Positions 52,561-61,510 of a stretch of DNA of 64,000 nucleotides are shown in pieces. Where the stretch lies: the NCBI GenBank assembly GCA_017302895.1, contig JAFLBV010000001.1, positions 248,001-312,000 on the forward strand, written 5' to 3'. The notes below the pieces were generated by a model. The model worked only from the letters and a program-made list of their open reading frames with translations. It made no database searches and was not told the DNA's origin. Each line of letters opens with the position of its first letter. The first letter of the stretch is position 1. Source of the stretch: Ignavibacteria bacterium (GTDB lineage Bacteria > Bacteroidota > Ignavibacteria > Ignavibacteriales > Ignavibacteriaceae). Made by a program: the position numbers and the translations under genes.

Positions 52561-54102
52561 ATGAAACAAATCAGACTTCTTATTCTCGCCCTTGCGATAC
52601 CGCTGATTGCTTTTGCACAGGACACCAGACTCGAAGAAAAACCTCCCCGTGAATTCCAGTTTATCGGATATTCATTTACACGAATGACATCAGGAAATGT
52701 GTCTCCAACCAATGATGTCCTTCAGGGACAGGTTATCGGAAGACTTTTCGGACAAAACTCTACATTCACGATTCCTCAGACAACATGGTATTTCGAACAA
52801 AGGTTTGTTCCCATGTTTATCTACAAACCACAAATACTCGATGATTACGCCACTTTCCGTGCATTATTTAAAATTGATTATACCTGGGGAGATCAGGCTT
52901 ACGGAGTAGGCAACAATCGTGGCGGGGCTATAAACGGCGGGCAAATTAACCTCCAGACTCTTATGGCGAATGTCGAAATCAGACCTGAAGATGCCAACTG
53001 GAATGTGGTAATCGGTATGCAACGCATATTCGACAATGTCAGAGACCCGAATATTAATACCCTAACTACAGCACAAACGAGTGCTTATAAACTTTCATAC
53101 TGGGGAACACAGGGTGTAGGTATTTCATCATACATTGACCCCTCACCATCGACCAAACTAAGACTTGGAATGTTCCAGCTTTGGGAAAATGAGATAAGTA
53201 AAGACGATGATGTTATCCTTTGGATGACTGATTTCCTCTGGCACCCGTCTCCATTGATCGAAGCAGGAATAGATGCCTGGTATGTTTATGATAAAGGCAA
53301 AGGCGGTGGTGGTATCTCGATTCTCGGACAGGGTTTAAACTCGGCTCTCGCAGATTATAACGGTGCAACGAGAGTTAAATTCCCCGGTGTTAACCAGAAA
53401 TATGAAGGACATATCGGCTGGCTCGGTGGTCATTTTGCATGGAACCGCGACTTTTTGGCTTCCCGCTGGTGGATCGACGGTTTCTTCATGTCAAATTTTG
53501 GTATTCTTGATACTGTTGGCAGCTCAAACGGCAAGATATCAGATATTTTTGGCTTTTCTGCCAATGCATCGGTTCAGTACAAATATGGTATGACCGCAAA
53601 CGATAAAGTTTCGTTTGAAGCGCTCTACACATCAGGAGATGCTAACGGAGTTGCTGACGGAACACTTTCATCAGTAATAACCGGAAATGTTTACGGTTCA
53701 CCGGTAGGAATTTACTCAAACCACAGAGCATTCCTGCTCTTCCCTGATCCTCAGGTTGTCAACAGATACTATTCAGCCGTGCACGACATTTCCAACATGG
53801 GACTTGGAGTCACAGCAGGATTCCTCAACTTTTACAAGGATTTTGTGCCAAACAAACTCTACGGAAAAGTCGGATTTGCCACAGCTCTTTCGAACAACAG
53901 TCTAAAAGGCGGTGGAAACTACATGGGCAGTGAAGTCAACTTTGAAATGAAGTATAATCTCAAAGTCTTCCTCACAGTCGGAGTGCATGCAGCCTATATG
54001 ATGGTAGGTGACTTTTACGACTCTCCACTCTCAACTTATACCGGAGAGAAGCCGAAAGACCCTTGGACATTTTTTACAACGCTTAGCTGGCTCATGTTCT
54101 AA
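52561..54102 (+). CDS. Outer-membrane beta-barrel protein
   Basis: 513 residues with a signal peptide (MKQIRLLILALAIPLIAFA) and a C-terminal aromatic residue (TTLSWLMF), as expected for an outer-membrane barrel. Strand-like aromatic segments run throughout (LFKIDYTWGD, VEIRPEDANWNVVIGMQ, SVQYKYGM, KYNLKVFLTVGVHAAY). It lies between a lipocalin-like lipoprotein and alpha/beta hydrolases, so entry of an esterified or fatty substrate through it is plausible. It does not show the obvious N-terminal hatch of FadL. Confidence 0.8.
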   Translation: MKQIRLLILALAIPLIAFAQDTRLEEKPPREFQFIGYSFTRMTSGNVSPTNDVLQGQVIGRLFGQNSTFTIPQTTWYFEQRFVPMFIYKPQILDDYATFRALFKIDYTWGDQAYGVGNNRGGAINGGQINLQTLMANVEIRPEDANWNVVIGMQRIFDNVRDPNINTLTTAQTSAYKLSYWGTQGVGISSYIDPSPSTKLRLGMFQLWENEISKDDDVILWMTDFLWHPSPLIEAGIDAWYVYDKGKGGGGISILGQGLNSALADYNGATRVKFPGVNQKYEGHIGWLGGHFAWNRDFLASRWWIDGFFMSNFGILDTVGSSNGKISDIFGFSANASVQYKYGMTANDKVSFEALYTSGDANGVADGTLSSVITGNVYGSPVGIYSNHRAFLLFPDPQVVNRYYSAVHDISNMGLGVTAGFLNFYKDFVPNKLYGKVGFATALSNNSLKGGGNYMGSEVNFEMKYNLKVFLTVGVHAAYMMVGDFYDSPLSTYTGEKPKDPWTFFTTLSWLMF

Positions 54103-54113
54103 AGGAGGATACG

Positions 54114-55055
54114 ATGAAAAAAATATTTGCAATTGCGCTTACAGGACTCTTCCTTTTTACAGGATGTGCGGGCTTTAAATACACAGATGCACCGGCACTT
54201 CAATTTCAGGATGTCGATTACTCATATCCAACGAAGACCGTTCTCGAAAATCCGTCTGTGGCTTATGCTGACCTTGGGTCGGGTGACAACACATTGATTC
54301 TGATTCACGGCTTGGCAAGCAACGCCGGATTCTGGAGATATGTTGCTCCCGAGCTCGCAAAAAAACACAGAGTAATTGTTGTCGATCTTCCCGGTTACGG
54401 CAAATCACAAAAAGGTGATTACCCTTATACTCTCAGTTTTTATGCTGAAACGGTCAAAAAATTGATCGAAACTCTCAAACTGAAAAATGTTTCATTAGTT
54501 GGTCACTCGATGGGTGGGCAGATTTCGATGATTTTCGCCCTGAAATACCCCGGATTGATTAAAAGCATCGTTCTTGCTGCCCCGGCAGGTTTTGAACGAT
54601 TCCAGTATGGGGAAGGGGAGTGGCTTAGAAACGCACTGACCCCCAAAGGTGTTCGCCTGAACCCCGAAGACGGTATCAGAAGAAATCTGGCGAGTAATTT
54701 TTACAGTTGGGATGACAAATGGGAATGGATGGTGGAGGAGCGTGCCAGAAACGCAAAAGCCACTGAGATGAAGGAATTCACTTATGCGGTGCTGAAATGC
54801 GTAGGTGCGATGCTTGACGAACCCACCTGGAACAGGCTCCAAAACATTACTGTGCCGACACTTATTGTTTATGGAAAACAGGATGGACTTATCCCTAATC
54901 CGTATCTTAATCCCGGATTCACTGAAGATATCTTCAAACCCGGTGCTGCTAAAATTCCAAACAGCAAGCTGGTTGAAATCGATCAGTGCGGACACATGTT
55001 GATAATAGAAAAAGCCTCTGAAGTCAATAAAGCCATACTCGATTTCATAAAGTAA
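54114..55055 (+). CDS. Alpha/beta-hydrolase lipoprotein
   Basis: 313 residues. Lipoprotein signal with lipobox FTGC (Cys18). Alpha/beta-hydrolase fold: oxyanion region LIHGLASNAGFW, nucleophile elbow GHSMGG (Ser near residue 130), an acid in VYGKQDGLIPN and catalytic His in DQCGHMLIIEKA. Lipid anchoring puts it on the periplasmic or outer membrane, where it could hydrolyse esters. An AAAGGAGG ribosome-binding site precedes the ATG. It overlaps the next, cytoplasmic, hydrolase by one base. Confidence 0.9.
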   Translation: MKKIFAIALTGLFLFTGCAGFKYTDAPALQFQDVDYSYPTKTVLENPSVAYADLGSGDNTLILIHGLASNAGFWRYVAPELAKKHRVIVVDLPGYGKSQKGDYPYTLSFYAETVKKLIETLKLKNVSLVGHSMGGQISMIFALKYPGLIKSIVLAAPAGFERFQYGEGEWLRNALTPKGVRLNPEDGIRRNLASNFYSWDDKWEWMVEERARNAKATEMKEFTYAVLKCVGAMLDEPTWNRLQNITVPTLIVYGKQDGLIPNPYLNPGFTEDIFKPGAAKIPNSKLVEIDQCGHMLIIEKASEVNKAILDFIK

Positions 55056-55921
55056 TGGAATTCGAAAACCTCAACTATAAGTTTGAGATAATGAAAACCG
55101 AAATTGAACCGGGAACCGTCATCGCCCACACTGACATGGGCGATGGCGAACCCGTCGTCTTCCTTCACGGTCTTGGCAGTTACATTCCCGCCTGGAACAA
55201 AAATCTGGACTTCCTCTCAAAACATTTCCGTTGTATAGCTGTCGACCTTCCCGGATATGGTAAATCGTCCAAAATTCTCCATCCTGCAACAATGGAATAC
55301 TATGCCGCGGTGATCATATATCTGATGAAAATTCTGGGTTATGATCAATTTACAGTATGTGGACATTCAATGGGAGGGGTTATAGCATTAAAACTCGCGA
55401 TCGACCACCCTGACAAAATTAACAAAATGGTTCTTGTTGCACCCGGAGGAGCGGAAACCTATACTGATGACGAAAAGCTCCTCATTGAAAGCTATTTGAA
55501 CGCAGAGAAGATAATCTCGAATAATGATCCGCAAATTGCCAATAATGTTAAGGTCAACTTCCACAGATTCCCTCACGATGCACAGTTCATGATCGACGAT
55601 CGTATAGCGATAAGAAATTCACCTGAATTCCTCCTGCACGCCACTATAATTGCAAGAAGCGCTCTCGGGGTAATCAACTCTGATGTACCTTACCGGCTTG
55701 GTGAAATTAGAACTCCCACACTAGGACTCTTCGGTGAACGGGACAAACTGATTCCAAATACATTCGTCCATCCAACACTGACCCCTGCGGATATCATCGA
55801 AACATTCCGAAGTAAAATTTCAAACATCACCATAAATACATACCACGAAACAGGCCATTTTATCCAGTTCGAACAGCCTCACAGTTTTAACAGCGATTTT
55901 CTTAAGTTTATGATGCAATAA
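55055..55921 (+). CDS. Cytoplasmic alpha/beta hydrolase
   Basis: 288 residues without a signal peptide. Same fold as the preceding lipoprotein (FLHGLGSYIPAWNK, GHSMGGVIALKL, LFGERDKLIPN, HETGHFIQFEQP), so it is probably a paralogue that lost or never had the lipoprotein leader. Catalytic Ser is in GHSMGG, near residue 109. It overlaps the upstream stop by one base (TAATG), so expression is coupled. The pair would place one hydrolase outside and one inside the cell. Substrate unknown. Confidence 0.9.
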   Translation: MEFENLNYKFEIMKTEIEPGTVIAHTDMGDGEPVVFLHGLGSYIPAWNKNLDFLSKHFRCIAVDLPGYGKSSKILHPATMEYYAAVIIYLMKILGYDQFTVCGHSMGGVIALKLAIDHPDKINKMVLVAPGGAETYTDDEKLLIESYLNAEKIISNNDPQIANNVKVNFHRFPHDAQFMIDDRIAIRNSPEFLLHATIIARSALGVINSDVPYRLGEIRTPTLGLFGERDKLIPNTFVHPTLTPADIIETFRSKISNITINTYHETGHFIQFEQPHSFNSDFLKFMMQ

Positions 55922-56129
55922 TGTCTCATAATGAGGCATTAAAATCAACGAAGTATTCAAAAAAACAGAAATCAGCGCAGATAGCCGGATTAACCATTCA
56001 AAAACCTCTTTTTTATCCTGTCCATTTTGATTCAGCAATAGTTACTCAATCTCAAAATAATACACATCAAACAGTGTACTTTTATTAGTATAGTTGCAAT
56101 TTCAGGGGAAAAACCGTGAAATGATAGTT

Positions 56130-56145
56130 TGGCATGCTTTTTGAA
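56130..56145 (+). promoter_or_regulatory. Sigma54 (RpoN)-type promoter
   Basis: TGGCATG-CTTT-TTGAA matches the TGGCAYR-N4-TTGCW consensus except for A in place of C at the -12 GC dinucleotide. The -24 GG is at 56131-56132. Predicted transcription start near 56156, 27 bases before the GTG start of the adhesin gene. A sigma54-dependent regulator is encoded at 22780-24111. Confidence 0.55.
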
Positions 56146-56182
56146 CAAAGTGATTCAAATTTTAATCACATGAGGTCAAATA

Positions 56183-59100
56183 GTGAAAAGAATCAACCTT
56201 TTTATTCTGTTTTTATCAATCACCGTATCACAGCTTTTTGCAGTGGTACCTGATTCAGTTTCTAATAAACCTTCGGTTATCCCGGTAACACCACCTGTGA
56301 TGTCAAGCGGCACTACCGTGAGGGTCTTTGGAGTAGGAACCGGACAAAATGTCAGTTTCCAGTTCCCAATCGGGACAACTATGAATGTCTGGGCAGGAAC
56401 TCTTAATGGAGATTTGAACGGGACAGCAGCAAAGTTCTATTGCATAGACATTTCACACTGGCTTGCTACATGGTCTAACTCGAATCCAAACGAATATACT
56501 GATGATGGTCCTACCAACCAGTATATTTCCTACATTTTAAATAACTATGCTCCTTTTACGGGAACTCCAACTGCAACTGAAGCAGCAGCAATTCAGATTG
56601 CAATCTGGCACTTTAGTGATGGAGTTGATGCAAGCACAGTAACAAATTCAACAATTAAAAACAGGGCATTGAGCATAATAGCCGATGCGAACGCGAATTC
56701 AAACAGCGGTTCGATACTCTCAACTTTGCTCTTTAATCCCGGAACACAATCGATTCCTGTGGGACAGAATGCAGTATTTAATCTTACAGCATATAATGCA
56801 TCCTTCCAGACTATGCAGGGTGTGAATGTTGATTTTGCATCCACTTCAGGAAGTTTGAGTTTCTCATCAGCAGTTACAGACGCTACCGGAACAGTAAGCA
56901 ATCTGATACTTACTCAAGGCTCACAGAATACAGCAACAGTGTCAGCGACTGCACATCATATCATTCCACAGGGAACCCGTTACATTCACAAAACCAGACC
57001 GAATGATCAGCAGAAAATTGTTTTGGCAACTCCTGTGAACACAATAGTGACAACTAATGCAAGTGTAACCTGGGTTTCATCAGCAGATTTAAGCATTTCG
57101 AAAACCGCCTCTTCTACAAGCGGTAACCACGGTGATGTCATCACTTTCACCATCACAGTTACCAACCATGGTTTAAGTGGAGCAACAAATGTTGCTGTAA
57201 CTGATCATCTTCCTTCAGGATTAACTTTTAATTCTGCCTCAGCATCACAGGGAAGCTACAACAGCAATACCGGTGTATGGACAGTGGGAAGTCTTGCAAA
57301 CGGAGCTTCAGCAACCCTGCAGATGACGACAACCGTTAACCTTCAGTCACTAAATTCAAACTATTTCAATCTTGGACCTGCAACAGGTTACAACCTGTTT
57401 GTATTAAATGATGCATTTCAGCCTTCATCCGATACAGAAGGAAAAGTTGCTGTCGGACACAATGCACACTTTGCCGGATACAGTGTTGGTGACAAACTGA
57501 CATTCGCTCCCGGAACTGAGGATGTGCTTGTAGTAGGCAACGATCTTACCTACATCTCGGGCGCTGTTTATTCGGGAAATGTTGTTTACGGTCATTCAAC
57601 GAATCTCCCGATAAATGCAGTAAGTATCAATAACGGTTCACTAAGACAGGGAAGTGTAGTCGATTTCGCAGCCGCTTCCTCATATCTCTTAAATTTGTCA
57701 ACTTCACTCTCCACCTATCCTGCAAATGGAAGTGTAACCTTCCAGTGGGGTGGTTTGGAACTGAACGGAACTCATCCACTGCTGAATGTCTTCAATGTAG
57801 ACGGTGCACAACTTTCACAGGCAAATAATATGGCAATCAATGTGCCAAACGGTTCAGTAGTACTCGTAAACATCAGTGGAACCAGTGTAAGCTGGAGAGG
57901 CGGACTCACAGTTACAGGCACATCGATCAGCAATGTACTTTACAATTTCCATCAGGCTACCAATGTAACCATTCAGGGCATTGACATAAGAGGTTCGATT
58001 CTTGCTCCAAAAGCAGACATGAACTTTGTAACCGGTGTAATTAACGGTCAGATGATTTGCAAAAACTTCACAGGTCAGGGACAGATGAACAATACCGGAT
58101 TTACGGGAAACATCCCTGTTGATGCAAATGTGATGAATATTGCTGAAATAACTCATTCAGATCAGTATGATCCTGATTCAACACCGAACAATGGAATTAC
58201 CACAGAAGATGATTACGCTTCAGTAACAGTACACTTGTTCAACTACACAGGTGGATCGGGTGGCTCAGGCGGATCCGGTGGATCGGGTGGTTCAGGATCA
58301 GGAACCGGCAACTGGACAACACAGGGTCAGTTCATGAGCAATGAATTTATATGGGCAATCACATCTGACAACAATGGTAATCTCCTTATAGGAACCATTG
58401 GTGGAAAAATCTACAGAAAAAATGGCTCAACATTTGAAAGAATCAATTCAACCATGACCGTTGGATATGTATGGTCAATCGCGGTGGATGGATCGGGCAC
58501 CATATATGCGGGAACAGAACAGGGATTGTTCAAATCCACTAACGGTGGAACCACATGGTCGCTGACTTCGCTCACAGGCAAAGATGTAAGAGCGATCAAG
58601 ATAGATCAATCAGGTAATCTGTATGCAGGTACATGGGGCTTTGGAGTACTTAAATCAGCAGATCAAGGTGCTTCATTTACCTCATTGAATACCGGAGTAC
58701 TTAGTACTGCCATTCATGCACTCGCAATTGATGCCTCCGGCAACATATATGCGGGCTCATTCGGTGGTGGCATTATCAAGTCGACCAATGGTGGAGCAGC
58801 CTGGACAGATCTTAACTCAGGTTTCCCTCACATTTGGGCACTTACGATCTCGCCAAATGGAAATATTTATGCCGGAACATATGGTGCCGGTGTCATCAGA
58901 TCAACAAACAACGGGACTACCTGGACCTCCACACCGGTCGGACAGGCATTCATTTATGGAGTAACGACAGATGCAAACAACAATGTTTATGCGGCTTCAT
59001 GGTCAAATGGTATTTTTGGAAGCTCAGATAATGGAAGCACTTGGACTAACCTGGGGCTCTCAGGTCTCGGTGCCGGTTCGGTATTCTCAACACCTTCTTC

Positions 59101-59452
59101 GAATGTCGTATGGGCAGGAACAGAGAGTGGAGTACTCTACTCACTCGACTCACCAATGTCTGTCAAGACCACAGGTGCCACAGTACCGGTAGAGTACAAC
59201 CTTTCGCAGAATTACCCGAATCCTTTTAATCCTTCAACGGTTATCAGATTCGCCATCCCGACCGAAAGTTCGGTGACAATAAAGGTTTACTCGATCACAG
59301 GAGAGATGGTAGCAACCATACTCAACGAAGTAAAAACTGCAGGTGAATATGAAGTCAGTTTTGATGCTGCAGCACTTCCTACAGGTGTCTACATTTACAA
59401 GATAGATGCAGGTAAATTCAGCAGCACAAAAAAGATGATGCTCGTGAAATAA
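56183..59452 (+). CDS. Large secreted adhesin: thioester domain, DUF11, choice-of-anchor-A, propeller, T9SS sorting domain
   Basis: 1089 residues from GTG 56183 (GAGGTC upstream). After a signal peptide comes a thioester-type adhesin domain with Cys87 (KFYCIDISH) and Gln138 (AAAIQIAIWHF), the pair that forms a Cys-Gln thioester in such domains. Then a beta-sandwich (about 180-250), DUF11 (about 298-395, DLSISKTASSTSGNHGDVI), a choice-of-anchor-A domain (about 398-660), a Gly/Ser linker (690-708), a beta-propeller of YAGT-type repeats (about 715-1000), and a type IX sorting domain (about 1005-1089, NYPNPFNPSTVIRF). It should be exported by T9SS and attach or be released at the surface. A covalent-binding surface adhesin is the best reading. 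Confidence 0.88.
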   Translation: MKRINLFILFLSITVSQLFAVVPDSVSNKPSVIPVTPPVMSSGTTVRVFGVGTGQNVSFQFPIGTTMNVWAGTLNGDLNGTAAKFYCIDISHWLATWSNSNPNEYTDDGPTNQYISYILNNYAPFTGTPTATEAAAIQIAIWHFSDGVDASTVTNSTIKNRALSIIADANANSNSGSILSTLLFNPGTQSIPVGQNAVFNLTAYNASFQTMQGVNVDFASTSGSLSFSSAVTDATGTVSNLILTQGSQNTATVSATAHHIIPQGTRYIHKTRPNDQQKIVLATPVNTIVTTNASVTWVSSADLSISKTASSTSGNHGDVITFTITVTNHGLSGATNVAVTDHLPSGLTFNSASASQGSYNSNTGVWTVGSLANGASATLQMTTTVNLQSLNSNYFNLGPATGYNLFVLNDAFQPSSDTEGKVAVGHNAHFAGYSVGDKLTFAPGTEDVLVVGNDLTYISGAVYSGNVVYGHSTNLPINAVSINNGSLRQGSVVDFAAASSYLLNLSTSLSTYPANGSVTFQWGGLELNGTHPLLNVFNVDGAQLSQANNMAINVPNGSVVLVNISGTSVSWRGGLTVTGTSISNVLYNFHQATNVTIQGIDIRGSILAPKADMNFVTGVINGQMICKNFTGQGQMNNTGFTGNIPVDANVMNIAEITHSDQYDPDSTPNNGITTEDDYASVTVHLFNYTGGSGGSGGSGGSGGSGSGTGNWTTQGQFMSNEFIWAITSDNNGNLLIGTIGGKIYRKNGSTFERINSTMTVGYVWSIAVDGSGTIYAGTEQGLFKSTNGGTTWSLTSLTGKDVRAIKIDQSGNLYAGTWGFGVLKSADQGASFTSLNTGVLSTAIHALAIDASGNIYAGSFGGGIIKSTNGGAAWTDLNSGFPHIWALTISPNGNIYAGTYGAGVIRSTNNGTTWTSTPVGQAFIYGVTTDANNNVYAASWSNGIFGSSDNGSTWTNLGLSGLGAGSVFSTPSSNVVWAGTESGVLYSLDSPMSVKTTGATVPVEYNLSQNYPNPFNPSTVIRFAIPTESSVTIKVYSITGEMVATILNEVKTAGEYEVSFDAAALPTGVYIYKIDAGKFSSTKKMMLVK

Positions 59453-59485
59453 TCCAATAATGCAGTAATGCAATAATCCAATAAT
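59453..59485. repeat. CCAATAATGCAGTAAT-family repeat abutting the adhesin stop
   Basis: TCCAATAATGCAGTAAT, then GCAATAATCCAATAAT, begins right after the stop codon and ends 12 bases before the terminator. It is built of the same words as the tandem repeat after korB, in the same orientation. Confidence 0.75.
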
Positions 59486-59497
59486 ATTTTGGAACCT

Positions 59498-59532
59498 AAG
59501 GCTGCTCATTAAAACGGGCAGCCTTTTTTTTT
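59498..59532 (+). terminator. Terminator after the adhesin gene
   Basis: AAGGCTGC, 12-base loop, GCAGCCTT and a run of nine T. Confidence 0.88.
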
Positions 59533-59608
59533 CAGATAAATTAATTCTTTACAAATAGTTATCTTGTATGATTATTTTGAAAAATTTTGCAGAATAAAGG
59601 ATACGAAT

Positions 59609-60505
59609 ATGAGCATTCTTGTTGACAAGAAAACCCGCCTTGTAGTACAAGGGATTACGGGAGGAGAGGGATCTTTTCACACCAGACAGATGGTGGAATA
59701 TAAGACAAAGGTAGTTGCGGGAGTAACACCCGGAAAAGGTGGAACTGAGTTTGAGGGAATACCCGTATTCAATACAGTTCAGGAAGCAGTGGATATAGCA
59801 AAAGCCAACACTTCTGTTATTTTTGTCCCTGCATCGTTCGCTGCAGATGCCATACTTGAAGCTGCAGACGCAGGAATAAAAGTGATTATTTGCATTACCG
59901 AAGGGATTCCTGCGGCTGATATGATTCCTGTCTATCACCTGATCAGACAAAAAGGTATCGTACTTATTGGACCAAACTGCCCCGGAGTTATTTCCCCCGG
60001 AAAAGGAAAAATTGGAATTATGCCGGGTTTCATTCATAAACCCGGAAATGTTGGCGTTGTCTCCCGTTCCGGAACTTTGACTTATGAAGCTGTAAAGCAA
60101 TTAAGTGATCTCGGTATCGGGCAGTCAACCTGTGTTGGAATTGGTGGAGACCCCGTCATTGGTTCAAGATTCATTGACATTATAAAACTGTTCAATGAAG
60201 ATCCTGAAACCGAGGGAATCGTAATGATTGGTGAGATTGGCGGATCCGCTGAAGAAGAAGCTGCCGAATTTATCAAAAAGAATGTTAAAAAACCTGTCGT
60301 AGGATTTATTGCCGGACAGACTGCACCTCCCGGAAGAAGAATGGGACATGCCGGTGCAATTATTTCCGGAGGTAAAGGTACTGCCGCCGAAAAGATGGAG
60401 GCGATGAAAAAAGCAGGTATCAAAGTAGTAAATTCGCCTGCAGAGATTGGTATCACAATGAAAAAGGCACTCGATGCCAAATCCAAGAAAAAAGTTAACG
60501 CATAA
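59609..60505 (+). CDS. sucD: Succinyl-CoA synthetase (ADP/GDP-forming), alpha subunit
   Basis: 298 residues from ATG 59609, which has AAAGG 8 bases upstream; the longer TTG-start frame adds residues unlike the family. It joins succinate and CoA with ATP or GTP formation in the TCA cycle. The CoA-binding [17 protein letters not shown] near the N-terminus, [16 protein letters not shown] and the phosphohistidine loop [16 protein letters not shown] are present. The beta subunit (sucC) is not adjacent, which is uncommon since sucCD are usually together. With korAB it could serve either TCA direction. Confidence 0.95.
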   Translation: MSILVDKKTRLVVQGITGGEGSFHTRQMVEYKTKVVAGVTPGKGGTEFEGIPVFNTVQEAVDIAKANTSVIFVPASFAADAILEAADAGIKVIICITEGIPAADMIPVYHLIRQKGIVLIGPNCPGVISPGKGKIGIMPGFIHKPGNVGVVSRSGTLTYEAVKQLSDLGIGQSTCVGIGGDPVIGSRFIDIIKLFNEDPETEGIVMIGEIGGSAEEEAAEFIKKNVKKPVVGFIAGQTAPPGRRMGHAGAIISGGKGTAAEKMEAMKKAGIKVVNSPAEIGITMKKALDAKSKKKVNA

Positions 60506-60527
60506 ATCTAAATTTTAGGAGAAAATA

Positions 60528-60959
60528 TTGAGCAATCTGACTTTTGCAATCATTAAACCTGATGCAGTAAGAAACAATTATGTCGGTCAAATTATCACAA
60601 TGATAACCGAAGCCGGATTCAAAGTAAAAGCGATGAAAATGACGAGAATGAGCGTGGATTCAGCGAAAGGATTCTACGAAGTTCACAAAGAGAGACCATT
60701 CTACGGTGAGCTGGTTGAATTCATGTCATCAGGACCCTGTGTACCATTAATGCTCGAAAAAGAAAATGCAGTCGCTGATTTCAGAAAACTGATCGGAGCC
60801 ACTGACCCGGCACAAGCCGAAGAAGGCACAATCAGAAAAAAATATGCCGGCAGTAAAGCTGAAAATGCTGTACACGGTTCCGACAGTGATGAAAATGCGC
60901 TTATAGAGATTTCCCATTTCTTTTCCCGTGATGAACGGTTGAATAACTACCCTCTTTAA
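60528..60959 (+). CDS. ndk: Nucleoside diphosphate kinase
   Basis: 143 residues. It transfers the gamma phosphate between nucleoside triphosphates and diphosphates. Catalytic His116 lies in NAVHGSDS, and [18 protein letters not shown] is the typical N-terminus. TTG 60528 is the start, preceded by TAGGAGAAAAT. Next to sucD, a common neighbour because succinyl-CoA synthetase can produce GTP. The stop overlaps the NUDIX start by one base. Confidence 0.96.
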   Translation: MSNLTFAIIKPDAVRNNYVGQIITMITEAGFKVKAMKMTRMSVDSAKGFYEVHKERPFYGELVEFMSSGPCVPLMLEKENAVADFRKLIGATDPAQAEEGTIRKKYAGSKAENAVHGSDSDENALIEISHFFSRDERLNNYPL

Positions 60960-61510
60960 TGCCAATTTCCCGCTGGAAAAAACTTAAGAGCCGGGAGTAT
61001 CACAGAAATCCTTTCTGGAATTACCGCATTGATGATTTTGTGATCCCCTCTACGGGGTTCAAAGGAAAATACTATTATGTGGATACTAACGGCTCTTCCA
61101 TGGTCATACCGGTCAACGAAAAAGGGAATCTTCTGCTTGTCGAACAATACCGTTACCTGAACAAGAGGTTTTCGCTTGAATTCCCGTGTGGTGGAATCAA
61201 AACCGATTCAACACCCGAAGAAACTGCCATGCTGGAATTAAGGGAGGAAACAGGTTATTCTGCAAGAAAAATTACGAAAATAGGCAAATTCTGTCCATTT
61301 AACGGTGTGACGAATGAAAATTGTTTTGTTTATTTTGCCCTCGATTTGGTTCCCGACATGAAGAAACCTGATGAAACAGAGGAGTTGAATGTTGTGGAAT
61401 TAACCGTCTCTCAATTTGAAACACTTGTCATTCAAGGTAAAATATTTGATGGTATGACACTTGCCGCCTGGGCTATGGCGAAACACCGCATCGTGGAGAA
61501 ACTTCGATGA
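60959..61510 (+). CDS. NUDIX hydrolase with degenerate NUDIX box
   Basis: 183 residues. The NUDIX helix region is recognisable at 78-100 (ending MLELREETGY) and retains the two metal-binding Glu (E96, E97). Compared with Gx5Ex7REUxEExGU, the first Glu is Ser84 and the Arg is Leu92, so activity on the usual substrate may be changed. ADP-ribose pyrophosphatase-like proteins are the closest in layout (N-terminal PVNEKGNLLLVEQYRYLNKR). Overlaps ndk by one base and the next gene by four, so it is co-translated with both. Confidence 0.82.
   Translation: MPISRWKKLKSREYHRNPFWNYRIDDFVIPSTGFKGKYYYVDTNGSSMVIPVNEKGNLLLVEQYRYLNKRFSLEFPCGGIKTDSTPEETAMLELREETGYSARKITKIGKFCPFNGVTNENCFVYFALDLVPDMKKPDETEELNVVELTVSQFETLVIQGKIFDGMTLAAWAMAKHRIVEKLR

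Noticed and set aside
58250..58305. GGT/GGATCG-rich stretch as a minisatellite or CRISPR-like array
   Set aside because: It encodes an in-frame Gly-Ser linker between domains; there are no spacers or direct repeats of constant length.
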